Shown piece by piece: positions 42,081-52,100 of a stretch of DNA of 64,000 nt; position 1 is the stretch's first letter; every line of letters begins with the position of its first letter. The translations under genes and the position numbers were made by a program. Below the pieces are notes generated by a model. The model saw only the letters and a list, made by a program, of their open reading frames with translations, was not told the DNA's origin and made no database searches. The DNA lies in assembly GCA_050300015.1 (NCBI GenBank), contig JBNKWZ010000013.1:1-64000 (forward strand), written 5' to 3'. The stretch is from CAYZQH01 sp050300015. Its GTDB lineage: Bacteria; Pseudomonadota; Gammaproteobacteria; Pseudomonadales; Cellvibrionaceae.

Positions 42081-43304
42081 TCAAAACTGGCGCGTATACC
42101 AGTCTCTTTTATTCATAAACCGATTGAGCAGTTGCGGTGCCTGAAGTTTCAATTGCGCGCGCAACAAGGTTTGATTGGCCTCTGCCAATTTGGCTTGCAC
42201 CAACTGTAAAACGGTTTGATTAACACCACTTTTCACGGCCTCGCCATTAGATTGAGGTAACTGCTCCAAGGTATGAACCAAGCCTGGTCGTTCAATCAAC
42301 AAAAACCCTAGAAACCAACTACTGGGCCAATGTTCATCATACGCTAGAAAATTGTCCCACAACTCGATAAGGGCGGTGTGTTTTTTGGCAAGTGGATGAG
42401 ACCCAATATTGTCTTCCACAAAATCCGGGTATCGTTCAGCCATTTGCCCCCAGATCCAAAAGCCGAGCGAGGGTTGTTCGGTATAAAAATAAGCATTGGC
42501 CAACAGACACAACCACTGGGGTTCCTCGTAGAGATTGTGCTCGGCCTCTAGTACAGCTTGGCTACCCGCCCAATCTGGAATTTGCGCCAACATAAAACCG
42601 GGATGACATTGCCAGTTTTCGAAGGTGCCATTTGCGCATGTTGCCAAACGCTGCCAAGCCGGTGCCAAATAATCCCGTGATTGCGCCTTGAGTGTCTCCT
42701 TTGCCAAAGGTGACACTTCCGTTAACAAACCGTCTAATTCAGCGGGCAATGCCTCAATGCTAACCTCAGGTGCACTGTGCATATGTAACCCATAGTTGAT
42801 CAAGTCTTGGTAGGCGCCCAGCTTGGCGTGATTGGGGTTGGTCTGGGTTAAACTCGCCAAGTGGCGTGTGGCATCCGACCATTGCCTGGCGGCTAGAGCT
42901 TGTTTTACCGCGTTTTCTCCCACCACGGAGGCGTTGTCCATAAACAGATCAAGCTGTGGCAAATCTTCAGGGCGCCGCCACACCAAGCTCAAGGCCTGAT
43001 GCAAAGGTAAATCGCGACTGAAGACCAGGTTTTTTTGCGCGCCCTGCCAAGAGCTGTATTCCATCGCCTCACTCACCAGCTTCAACTGTTGACACAGCTT
43101 TTCGGCTTGTTGAATGGTATCTTGCAACCGCCCTCGATCCCACTCGGCCACCGCCTCCAAATGGGCCACCTCAGTATTTCGCCACGCTTCATAGGCGCCG
43201 TAGGCCACACGATTTTTGGCGAGCATCCAATCGAGCACGGTAAACTGGCCATGGTCGGTCAACTGGATTTCGATGTCAGAGATGGTTAACTCAATACTGC
43301 TCAT
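42081..43304 (-). CDS. Uncharacterised 407-residue helical protein, coupled to hyuB-like gene
   Basis: I do not recognise this protein. It is soluble, with no signal peptide or membrane segment, and Trp/Leu-rich helices. Parts of it read like degenerate tetratricopeptide or HEAT repeats (LAARQWSDATRHLASLTQTNPNHA; LCLLANAYFYTEQPSLGFWI). Its stop lies right at the HyuB-like start, so the two genes share one transcript and may form a complex or a pathway. The MITE-like element at 43341-43422 lies just upstream. Confidence 0.65.
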   Translation of the reverse strand: MSSIELTISDIEIQLTDHGQFTVLDWMLAKNRVAYGAYEAWRNTEVAHLEAVAEWDRGRLQDTIQQAEKLCQQLKLVSEAMEYSSWQGAQKNLVFSRDLPLHQALSLVWRRPEDLPQLDLFMDNASVVGENAVKQALAARQWSDATRHLASLTQTNPNHAKLGAYQDLINYGLHMHSAPEVSIEALPAELDGLLTEVSPLAKETLKAQSRDYLAPAWQRLATCANGTFENWQCHPGFMLAQIPDWAGSQAVLEAEHNLYEEPQWLCLLANAYFYTEQPSLGFWIWGQMAERYPDFVEDNIGSHPLAKKHTALIELWDNFLAYDEHWPSSWFLGFLLIERPGLVHTLEQLPQSNGEAVKSGVNQTVLQLVQAKLAEANQTLLRAQLKLQAPQLLNRFMNKRDWYTRQF

Positions 43305-43340
43305 AGTGACTACTCAAAATAGTGTGGTGCTTCTCAAATT

Positions 43341-43422
43341 ATTAACCCGGCAATCTCTTGTGTCGGGTTAATGCGGCACAAGGATGTGCGCAATTCAATA
43401 GATGGGAGATCTATTGAATTGC
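43341..43422. repeat. MITE-like intergenic element, copy 2
   Basis: Starts with ATTAACCCGGCAATC and continues as CGGGTTAATGCGGCACAAGG, as in the copy at 23592. It then goes straight to the AATTCAATAG...CTATTGAATT hairpin module. The right terminal repeat is lost, and the sequence runs into another repeat (43425-43470). It lies between two minus-strand genes. Confidence 0.65.
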
Positions 43423-43424
43423 TA

Positions 43425-43470
43425 GGAAACCTCTGATCAAGTCCCAATGGCTTCTCGGCTTGGGCTTCCT
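43425..43470. repeat. Partial copy of the AACCTCTGATCAAGTCC inverted repeat
   Basis: GGAAACCTCTGATCAAGTCC matches the left arm of the perfect inverted repeat at 61569-61624 with one inserted A. The following CAATGGCTTCTCGGCTTGGG resembles its loop and right arm only loosely. It directly adjoins the MITE-like copy 2. Confidence 0.5.
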
Positions 43471-43593
43471 ACGTCGCTCTACCGTCTGCATCCGTGCAGT
43501 CGTCGCCCTTTCCTTAAAGCCAGAGGTCAAAGCTCAGCGAGTAAGGCGCTTTGGCCAGTTCGCGTTTTGTGTACGCCGATTTTACGCCACAGT

Positions 43594-46467
43594 TTAATTC
43601 CACAGTGCAACCAGCTCTTGCAACGACAACGCAAATTTCTTAGCCGTGGCTTGCGCTTGCTGATTCACGGCATCGCTCATGGCAGCTTTGCTAGCTTGCA
43701 GCGCTGCAATTTTTTCTTCAATGGTATCTTCGGCAATCAGTTTGTACACAAAAACCGGTTTGTCTTGGCCTAAGCGGTGCACGCGATCGCTCGCTTGCGC
43801 CTCCACCGCCTGGTTCCACCAGGGGTCAAAGTGAATGACGGTGTCTGCGCGGGTTAAATTTAAACCCGTGCCACCCGCTTTTAAACTGATTAAAAAAACC
43901 GGGAATTCTCCCGCTTGAAATTGCGCCACGCGCTCGGCTCTATGTTGCGTTTGCCCGGTCAATAATCCGTAAGCTACCTTCGCTGACGTCAAGCGCTTAG
44001 CCAAAATATCCAATACCCGCGTGAATTGAGAAAACACCAACACACTGCGTTTTTCCTCTACAAGTGACAGTAGCATGTCTAAGCAGTGTTCCGTTTTCGC
44101 AGAAGTGATGTGTTCTGCACCCAATAGCGCAGGATCGCAAACGGCTTGACGTAATTGTGTCAGCGCAGACAGTATCAAAATTTGCTGCTTGCCAGCGTTG
44201 CCTTCCTCCGACAACTGGTTTTGTAGGTTTTGCCAATGGTCGGTTTTAAGGGACTCATAAAACGCCATTTGCGCTTCATCCAAAGCGATATGCTGAACAA
44301 TTTCTGTTTTTGGTGGAAGGTCCTTGGCCACGGCTTCTTTGGTGCGCCGCAATACCAAGGGTGCAATGCGGTCCAACAGCTGCTGGAAGCGTTCTGGATG
44401 CCCCCACTGCTCAATGGGTTTTTGATAGTGGCGTCGAAAGTCCTGTAGCCCCCCCAAACAGCCTGGATTTAACAGATCCAAAATCGACCACATTTCCCCT
44501 AGATGATTTTCCACGGGGGTACCACTTAAACACAAACGGTGTTTGACAGAAAGACGAGCCAGTGATTGTCGAATTTTGGTGCTGGGGTTTTTAAGCGTTT
44601 GTGCCTCGTCCATTACCAGCCAATCCAGCGATTGTGATTGCCAAAAATCTGCATCTTTTAAATAAGCGCCGTAACTGGTGATCCACACATCGGCTTGCTG
44701 ATGGTCTTGTATTTTTTGATGACGGTTGGCGCCGTGCACCACAGCGGTGTGAAGGTTGTGGGTAAACTTTTTAACTTCCGCTTCCCAATTGCCCAACAAA
44801 CTGGTGGGTACCACCACCAATACTTTACCGGTTAAACGTTTTTGATGTTTGAGGACACTGAAAAACGTAATGGCCTGCAGGGTTTTACCAAGCCCCATAT
44901 CATCGGCCAATAAGCCGTTCATGTGGCAATCCAATAAATGCAGTAACCAGTAAACGCCCAACCACTGATAGGGGCGCAAGGTTGCATTCATTAGATTCGC
45001 ATCCACTTCTACCACCCGCGGCACCTGCCAGACCCGTTTGAGCAAGGCGGCATGCTTCGCATGTTGGCCATGCCAATCCACCGCAATCTCGGTGGCATGC
45101 GCCAACTTGTCTATCCGGTAAGCTTGATTGAGCGGCACCGAGGTCAAACCATTTTGCAACCAATCACCCAATTCCTCGGTTAATCGCTGGGCCTTATCTC
45201 GCGCAATCAATAGAATTTGATGGTTCGGCAACACCAACTCCCAGTAATCTCCTTGGGGCTGGCTGCTGAGCCATTGCTTCAACAGATCCGCCACACGGAT
45301 GGGGTTGCCATCGACCCACACGGTGAAATCGAGCTCCAACTGGGCGTCCTCGACACGGGCATTTAAGGTCAGTTTATCGACCCGTTGGTAGGGGTGAGCA
45401 AATTCCGCCGAGGATAGAAGCATAAGCCCCTTGGGCAAGATGTCTGGCGCCCGAACAAATAGATCTCGCCACTGCTGAGCTTTCGCCAATTGCCATTGCC
45501 CGAGCGTTCCGGTGGCCTCTAAGCTCCGAAGGGTTTCATCCAACTTGTGCGCCAGTGCCTCGCTCGCTGCCATTGACGGCAACACATAGTGATCACCGGC
45601 CACGAGTGCCCAGGGGGCCTCCCCTACCAACACCTGCCAAGGCACATCGGCACAAAAGGTTTCCGCCTCAAATCGCGCCCGCAGGCTTAAGCTGTGTTGC
45701 GTTTCAGCTGCCACAACTTGAGTGTGGGCCCACAAATAGGGTTGCCAATGCCCCTCGGCCTCTAGCGGCTGCCAGGGGTTGGGTAGTGGTAGGCCTGCGG
45801 TGGTCAAGAACGCCTTGTGCTGTGCCCAAAAGTGCACCACTTGATCGGCCGCAACCGTCTGCAACAGCCAAGGCTTTATCAACTGATATTGCGCCGCTGC
45901 AACTACCTGAAGTTGGCAAGTTTTGGGGTTTAACCCTGCCAGAGCATTGGGTAATCTCAGTACCACTGCGTTTTTAAACTTGGGCTGCAAATACTGCGTG
46001 CCATCGGCATCAAATTGCCACTGCCAATCGACTAACTGCGCTTCGCTTACCGTTAAAGGTAACTCTTTACCGTTGCTTGCTCGCCATATTAGCGACCCAC
46101 CCTCAGCCGCTTTCGACAACCAAGCCAACGCGTCGTCGGGCAACATCGCGAAAGTCTCTTTCTGTAACCAGTTTACATCGGAGTCGATGAGTGCACGTAA
46201 CAAGGGAATGTCTTGTGGGGTCAAAAAGCTAGGCGGGTGCGTAAGGTGGTCTCGCTGAGGGCAATACACAGTGCGACCTCGGCTACCCCCGGCGGCGCCA
46301 CTAACATCCGTGTTGACATTCCTAAGGACCAATTGCAGTCGCCAGGTACCCGAGTCTTGCACCAGGGTATACTGCAATGCTTGTACGGAAGAAGCTTGGG
46401 TTTGGGTGCGCAACTTGGCTAAAAAACTCACTATTTCCTCTATGTGCGCGGTCAGATGGGGCGCCAT
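43594..46467 (-). CDS. SNF2-family DEAD/DEAH-box helicase (RapA/HepA-type ATPase)
   Basis: The product has 957 residues from the ATG at 46467. A longer frame from 46533 lacks support. The N-terminal half is a divergent region of about 470 residues typical of bacterial SNF2 proteins. The C-terminal SNF2 motor shows motif I LLADDMGLGKTLQ, motif II VMDEAQTLKN, SGTPVENHLGEMWSILD, LVFSQFTRVLDIL, LISLKAGGTGLNLTRADTVI and HRLGQDKPVFVYK. It translocates on DNA or remodels protein-DNA complexes. It is divergent from hrpB across a 73-bp spacer and not in an obvious operon. Confidence 0.92.
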   Translation of the reverse strand: MAPHLTAHIEEIVSFLAKLRTQTQASSVQALQYTLVQDSGTWRLQLVLRNVNTDVSGAAGGSRGRTVYCPQRDHLTHPPSFLTPQDIPLLRALIDSDVNWLQKETFAMLPDDALAWLSKAAEGGSLIWRASNGKELPLTVSEAQLVDWQWQFDADGTQYLQPKFKNAVVLRLPNALAGLNPKTCQLQVVAAAQYQLIKPWLLQTVAADQVVHFWAQHKAFLTTAGLPLPNPWQPLEAEGHWQPYLWAHTQVVAAETQHSLSLRARFEAETFCADVPWQVLVGEAPWALVAGDHYVLPSMAASEALAHKLDETLRSLEATGTLGQWQLAKAQQWRDLFVRAPDILPKGLMLLSSAEFAHPYQRVDKLTLNARVEDAQLELDFTVWVDGNPIRVADLLKQWLSSQPQGDYWELVLPNHQILLIARDKAQRLTEELGDWLQNGLTSVPLNQAYRIDKLAHATEIAVDWHGQHAKHAALLKRVWQVPRVVEVDANLMNATLRPYQWLGVYWLLHLLDCHMNGLLADDMGLGKTLQAITFFSVLKHQKRLTGKVLVVVPTSLLGNWEAEVKKFTHNLHTAVVHGANRHQKIQDHQQADVWITSYGAYLKDADFWQSQSLDWLVMDEAQTLKNPSTKIRQSLARLSVKHRLCLSGTPVENHLGEMWSILDLLNPGCLGGLQDFRRHYQKPIEQWGHPERFQQLLDRIAPLVLRRTKEAVAKDLPPKTEIVQHIALDEAQMAFYESLKTDHWQNLQNQLSEEGNAGKQQILILSALTQLRQAVCDPALLGAEHITSAKTEHCLDMLLSLVEEKRSVLVFSQFTRVLDILAKRLTSAKVAYGLLTGQTQHRAERVAQFQAGEFPVFLISLKAGGTGLNLTRADTVIHFDPWWNQAVEAQASDRVHRLGQDKPVFVYKLIAEDTIEEKIAALQASKAAMSDAVNQQAQATAKKFALSLQELVALWN

Positions 46468-46540
46468 TGTAAAAGCCTCCCTCGTCGCACTCAAGGGCAC
46501 AGTACAATACCCGTAGGACTTAGCCCAAGACACCCTTTAC

Positions 46541-49009
46541 ATGAGTGACCGCGTGACTTCACTGCCCATTTTCTCTGTGTTTACTGCGCTTGAACAGGCG
46601 CTGGCCGAACAGGACCACTTGATATTGGTAGCCGAGCCTGGCGCGGGTAAGACGACCCAAGTGCCTTTGCGCCTGAAACAATTGCCCTGGTGTTCAGGCA
46701 AGGTACTGATGTTTGAACCTCGCCGTGTTGCCGCGCGCGCCGCTGCGGCTCGCTTAGCGGCACTTTTAGGTGAGGCAGTGGGCAACACCGTAGGGTACCG
46801 CATGAGGGGGGATAGCCAAATCAGCGCAGACACCCAAATAGAAGTGGTCACCGGTGGTGTACTCGCGCGAATATTGATAGAAGACCCAGCCCTTACACAC
46901 TATAGCGCGCTGATATTGGACGAATTTCATGAGCGCAACCTGGATGCCGACCTAAGCCTGGCCTTGGCGCTCGCTGGCCAAAGTTTATTTCGCGAAGGGC
47001 CGTCCCTGAAACTGGTGGTGATGTCTGCCACGCTGGAGGTCGCGGCATTACAACCCCTATTACCCAATGCACCCACCCTGCGGTGCGAGGGCCGCGTGTT
47101 TCCTATCACCACGCATTACTGGGGCAACTGTCATTTAAAGGACATTGCCGTCAATACCAGCGCCGCGATCATGCGTGCGCTTGCCGACAGCGACGGCCAT
47201 ATTTTGGCGTTTCTACCAGGCCAAAGAGACATTGAAAAAACGCGCCAGCAGTTGGCCGAGCGACTGCCACCACAGGTGGCATTATTGACGTTGTACGGCG
47301 CCATGCCCTTTGTCGAACAGCAAAAAGCCATCGCTCCGTTAGACACTAAGGGCGATCACTTGCGCAAGGTGGTACTGGCAACGGATTTGGCCGAATCCAG
47401 CATTACCATTGACGGAGTGAGCGCCGTAGTGGACGGCGGCTGGCACCGCGCCCCCGTATATGATGCCCGCACCGATATGACCCGCTTGAGTACACAGCGC
47501 ATCAGTGCTGCCTCGGCTACACAACGCGCTGGACGGGCGGGCAGAACTGGACCGGGACTGTGTTACCGGCTGTGGTCTAAAGAGCAAGTCCTTAATGCCC
47601 ATACTGAGCCAGATATTGTACAAGCCGACTTGGTCCCCTTAGCCATTAGCCTCGCGGCCTTTGGGGTGGCCCACCCCGATGAACTGGCTTGGGTAACGCC
47701 ACCACCGGCACACCACTATCAACGTGCCGTGGCAACGCTTGTACAGCTGGGCGCCCTTGATGCTGGTCAATTAACGCCTCACGGCCAAGCGCTGGTGGAC
47801 TTCCCTACCCATCCTCGCTTAGCCCATATGATGATCATCGCCAAGCGCTTGGGCGAGGCCGCCACCGGCGCACTGCTAGCAGCCCTCATCCATGAAAACG
47901 CATTGCACTCGGTTACGGATATCGATAAAGCCCTGCTGAACCCACGGTCACTACCAAAACCTGTTTTGAAAACGCAAAGCCTGTGGCTCAGGCAATTGGG
48001 CACAAATACTGCCCCCAATGGCGCGCTTGGCGCAGGTGAATTACTGGCATTGGCTTACCCAGACCGAGTGGCCAAGCAAATAGACCCACAACAGGGCCTT
48101 TATCGATTGAGCAACGGTCGCCAGGCGCGCCTACCCCCTAACAGCCCACTCGGTCGAGAAATGTGGTTAACCGTAGCCGAGTGTGGCGGACGATCAGGGC
48201 AATCGGAAGACCGGATATTTGCGGCAGCCCGCCTTAGGGTGGAGGCCTTACTGAATGAATTGGCAGCGTTAACCCACAGCTTTGACCGAATGGATTGGCG
48301 TGAAAGGGACAATCGGTTTGTGGCCGAACGGGTGGTGGGCATAGGCAGTTTGGATATTAAAACGGTACCACTGCCCAAGGTGAGTTTGGAGACGCGAGTC
48401 AACGCCATTGCCGATTTTGTAAAACGTAAAGCGCTGGCACCTTTGAACCTAAACGATGAAGTTAAAACCCTACAAGCACGCGTGCATTGGGCAAAAACGT
48501 TTGCTCCTGATGCCTGGCCTGATTATTCCAATGAAGCACTGATTCTAACGCTCACCCAATGGCTCACACCATACCTCAACGGTGTATCAACACTCGGTGA
48601 TTTAAAAAAATTGGATATCGCGAGCGCCTTAACCCATGGTTTAACCTGGGCGCAGCAAACACAATTAAAACAGTGGGTTCCCACCCACATTGCAGTACCA
48701 AGCGGTTCGCACATTCGCATCGATTATTTATCTTCGCCGCCCGTACTGGCGGTAAAACTGCAAGAAATGTTTGGCCAAGAGACCACTCCGACTATTGTCG
48801 ACGGCAAGTTGCCTTTGGTGGTGCATTTATTGTCTCCTGCAGGCAGACCATTACAAGTCACTCAGGATTTGGCGGGTTTTTGGAGAAGCAGTTATTTCGA
48901 AGTGCGGAAAGAGATGAAAGGGCGCTATCCAAAACACCCTTGGCCAGATGACCCTTTAAGTGCCGAAGCCACCCGCTGGACCAAAAAGCGCAGTACACCT
49001 AATCGTTAA
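46541..49009 (+). CDS. hrpB: ATP-dependent helicase HrpB
   Basis: The product has 822 residues. It is a DEAH/RHA-type RNA helicase with motif I AEPGAGKTTQVPL, motif Ia FEPRRVAARAAA, motif II as DEFH (LDEFHERNLDAD), MSATLEV, and motif VI QRAGRAGRTGPG. The C-terminal HrpB domain (about 480-820) is complete, with the end motif RPLQVTQDLAGFWRSSYFEVRKEMKGRYPKHPWPDDP visible in parts at 48840-48960. HrpB is common in proteobacteria and its role is not settled. It is convergent with the GH3 gene, with a bidirectional terminator between. Confidence 0.95.
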   Translation: MSDRVTSLPIFSVFTALEQALAEQDHLILVAEPGAGKTTQVPLRLKQLPWCSGKVLMFEPRRVAARAAAARLAALLGEAVGNTVGYRMRGDSQISADTQIEVVTGGVLARILIEDPALTHYSALILDEFHERNLDADLSLALALAGQSLFREGPSLKLVVMSATLEVAALQPLLPNAPTLRCEGRVFPITTHYWGNCHLKDIAVNTSAAIMRALADSDGHILAFLPGQRDIEKTRQQLAERLPPQVALLTLYGAMPFVEQQKAIAPLDTKGDHLRKVVLATDLAESSITIDGVSAVVDGGWHRAPVYDARTDMTRLSTQRISAASATQRAGRAGRTGPGLCYRLWSKEQVLNAHTEPDIVQADLVPLAISLAAFGVAHPDELAWVTPPPAHHYQRAVATLVQLGALDAGQLTPHGQALVDFPTHPRLAHMMIIAKRLGEAATGALLAALIHENALHSVTDIDKALLNPRSLPKPVLKTQSLWLRQLGTNTAPNGALGAGELLALAYPDRVAKQIDPQQGLYRLSNGRQARLPPNSPLGREMWLTVAECGGRSGQSEDRIFAAARLRVEALLNELAALTHSFDRMDWRERDNRFVAERVVGIGSLDIKTVPLPKVSLETRVNAIADFVKRKALAPLNLNDEVKTLQARVHWAKTFAPDAWPDYSNEALILTLTQWLTPYLNGVSTLGDLKKLDIASALTHGLTWAQQTQLKQWVPTHIAVPSGSHIRIDYLSSPPVLAVKLQEMFGQETTPTIVDGKLPLVVHLLSPAGRPLQVTQDLAGFWRSSYFEVRKEMKGRYPKHPWPDDPLSAEATRWTKKRSTPNR

Positions 49010-49042
49010 AATCAAATCTAATGGACCAACCTTTAAGCCAAA

Positions 49043-49069
49043 AAAAACACCGCCTAAGCGGTGTTTTTG
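49043..49069. terminator. Bidirectional intrinsic terminator between hrpB and the GH3 gene
   Basis: AAAAACACCGC pairs with GCGGTGTTTTT around CTAA, with A-run and T-run on the two sides, so it ends transcripts from both convergent genes. Confidence 0.85.
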
Positions 49070-49109
49070 GTTAATCGTTATACGATCATAACAACAGGCC
49101 GTAATGAGC

Positions 49110-52100
49110 TTATTCGCCTAACAGTCTTTTTAGAGTAGGCTCCATAGCCTTCGCCCAAAGTTTGTAGCTTTCGGCATTTGGATGTAAAAAATCAGGCATC
49201 ACCTCACGGGACAAAACACCTTTATCATCCAAAAATACTTGATTGATATTCAGAACTTCCACATTGTGGCGGCTGTTAAATTGTTGAAGTTGAGCGTTCA
49301 CCTTACGGTTAATTTCACGCATGGGCGCATCGGGGTTCGCGTCTCTCGGAAAAATATTCAACAGCAGTATTTTGGTATCCGGCAAGCGTTCGGTCATCTC
49401 ATCGAGTATGGCGCGGATGCCTTTGACGGTTTGCGCAGGCGCTTCCAATCGATGCCCGGTATTGTTGGTGCCAATCATGAGCACCGCCACTTTTGGTTGA
49501 ATGCCATCAAGCTCACCATTTTCAATGCGCCACAAAACATGTTCGGTGCGATCACCCCCAAACCCCATGTTCACCGCATTACGGTTCGCATAGTACTCTG
49601 CCCATACGTCTTTTCCTGCGTTTTCCCAACCTTCCGTGATGGAGTCTCCGACCATAATCAAATCCACCGGCCCTTCACTATTGCGCGCCAAAATGGCTTC
49701 GTGTCGCGGCATCCACCAGGACTTGGCCCAGTAGACTTCGTGAGGTTCTGGGGTGGTACTGATAGATTCATAGTCACGGCAACGAATATTGGCCGATCCT
49801 TCCTCTAAAAACTGGATGTTGGCCAATTCAATTTCCCCTGTGCCACCCGTATTGATGGCAAAAGGTTGGGTGACCGTGCTGAAGTCATCCTCATTACGTT
49901 TAAAACACGCCAAGGGAATGCGCACAGTTTGCCAACCTTGACCCAGGTGGGTTTTGGCAAAATCGTCCAGCGATACCTTACGCGGGCAGTCGGGCCCACA
50001 AGCCATCGCCACATTGAGTAATGTTTCGTTGAATTGATTGATTTTAATATCAAAAGACAACAACCCTTTACTAACAAAACGATTTAAATCCAAGGATTCT
50101 CCATCTTGAAACGTAATGCCCGCATCCCAGGTATCCTTCCATGTTAGCCGCAAGGCGTCTTCTTGCACGTCCTTATCCGCAGTGGTTAGCGTCACATTCC
50201 CCGAAGACAATTTAGCAAAGCTACCACTTAGCGCTTGATTTTGAGAGTATTCGCGCGCGTAAGCGATCCAAGGCTGCATTGGGCGGCCCATATAAAACCC
50301 AATATCACCTTCGCCATCAAGGGTAATACCCGGTACGTCCTCTTCAAGAGTGGCGAGGGTTTTGGGCTTGGTGTAACTCAGGCCATAGCCTAAAGGAAAT
50401 TGGGCCTGTGCGGCAGCATCTTTGCCATTAAGGTTTGTTTGCAAAGGTGTGGCAGGCCAAGAGAATGACAAAAGCCCCTTGAAGTCGTAACGTGGGTTGC
50501 CCTTAGCATCCCCCACAATGACGTCGGCAAGGCCGGCCCCTTCAGAACCGGGCAACCAAGCAGCCACAAAAGCATCCGACGCATTGATTTCAGGGTTCAC
50601 CCACAGGGGTCTCCCTGATAAAAACACCGACACCACAGGGATACCTTGAGCTTGCAATCGCTTTAACAAAGCCAGCGCTTTTTTATTGCCGGGCTGGAAC
50701 TCTAAGGTATCGCGATCCCCCTGCCCTTCGGCATAGGGTTGCTCGCCAAACACCACAATGGCCACATCTGGCTTCTGTTTAAAACTGCCATCTTCCGACA
50801 ATAGCGCTTGTCCACCCATCGAATGGATGGCGGTTTTCAAGCCGGCGTATATCGACGTGGCGCCAGGAAAGTCCTCGTTGGTGGTGCCCGTGCCTTGCCA
50901 AGTAATGCTCCATCCACCCGACTGCATGCCAATATTGTTCGCACCAGGGCCTGCCACCAAAACGGTTTGGTTCGCGGCAAGGGGTAATAGACCACCGTTA
51001 TTTTTAAGCAACACTAAGCTTTCGCGCGCGGCTTGACGGGCGATGGCGCGATGCTCGGGGCTACCCAAGGTGGACGCTGATTTAGGAATTCGATCAGAGG
51101 GCTTGCCGTTGAACAGACCCGCGCGAATTTTGACTCTCAAAATACGCCTAACCGCATCGTCCAAGCGCGCCATTGAAATTTCGCCATTGTTAACCGCGGC
51201 AAGGCGATTGTCGTACATGGCGCGCCAATCATAAGGCACCATCATCAAATCCACACCAGCGTTAATGGCTTGCGGGCAAGACTCATTGGTACAGCCCGGA
51301 ACTTGACCGTGACCATTCCAATCGCCTACTACAAAGCCGTCAAAGCCCATGCGTTCCTTCAATGCTTGCGTCAGTAAATACTGATTGCCGTGCATTTTTT
51401 TACCGTTCCAGGAAGAGAAGCTAGACATCACCGTTTGCACGCCAGCCTGTAAGGCGGGTGGGTAGCCTGCATTGTGAATATTCACCAGGGCTTCCTCTGA
51501 AATTCGGGTATCGCCCTGATCATCACCGCCAAAGGTGCCGCCATCGCCCAAAAAGTGCTTGGCACACGCCACTACATGCTCGCCAGTTAGAAAGTCACTA
51601 TCTTGCTGAACGCCTTGCAAACCCTCCACCATCGCCTTCGAAAAAGTGGCCACTATGGCTGGATCTTCGGAGTAGCTTTCGTAGGTACGCCCCCACAAAT
51701 CGTTTTGGGCCACCGCAATCGTGGGTGCAAACACCCAATCAATACCCGTGGCACGTACTTCTTTGGCGGTGGCTTCACCAATTTTTTTAATCAGTGCTGG
51801 ATTGCGCGTTGCCCCTAAACCCATATTGTGAGGAAATATGGTGGCCCCGGTCACATTGTTATGACCATGCACAGCGTCACTGCCCCAAATCACGGGGATG
51901 GTTTGAAAGCCGTCGCTGGCGTCCATACTCTCCTCGTAGAGACTGTCGGCCAAACGTATCCACTCTGAGGCCGGTGCACGCGACTTGCGGTAAGGCATAG
52001 AGCCACCGCCATTTAACACCGAGCCCAAATGGTATTTTTTCACATCACCCGGCTGTATGGTTTGAATTTCCGCCTGCAGAGTCTGGCCGACTTTTTCTTC

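Noticed and set aside
46322..46540. Extended N-termini of the SNF2 (to 46533) and MFS (to 61552) frames
   Set aside because: The extensions lack ribosome sites and family similarity. Internal ATG starts with better context match family starts.
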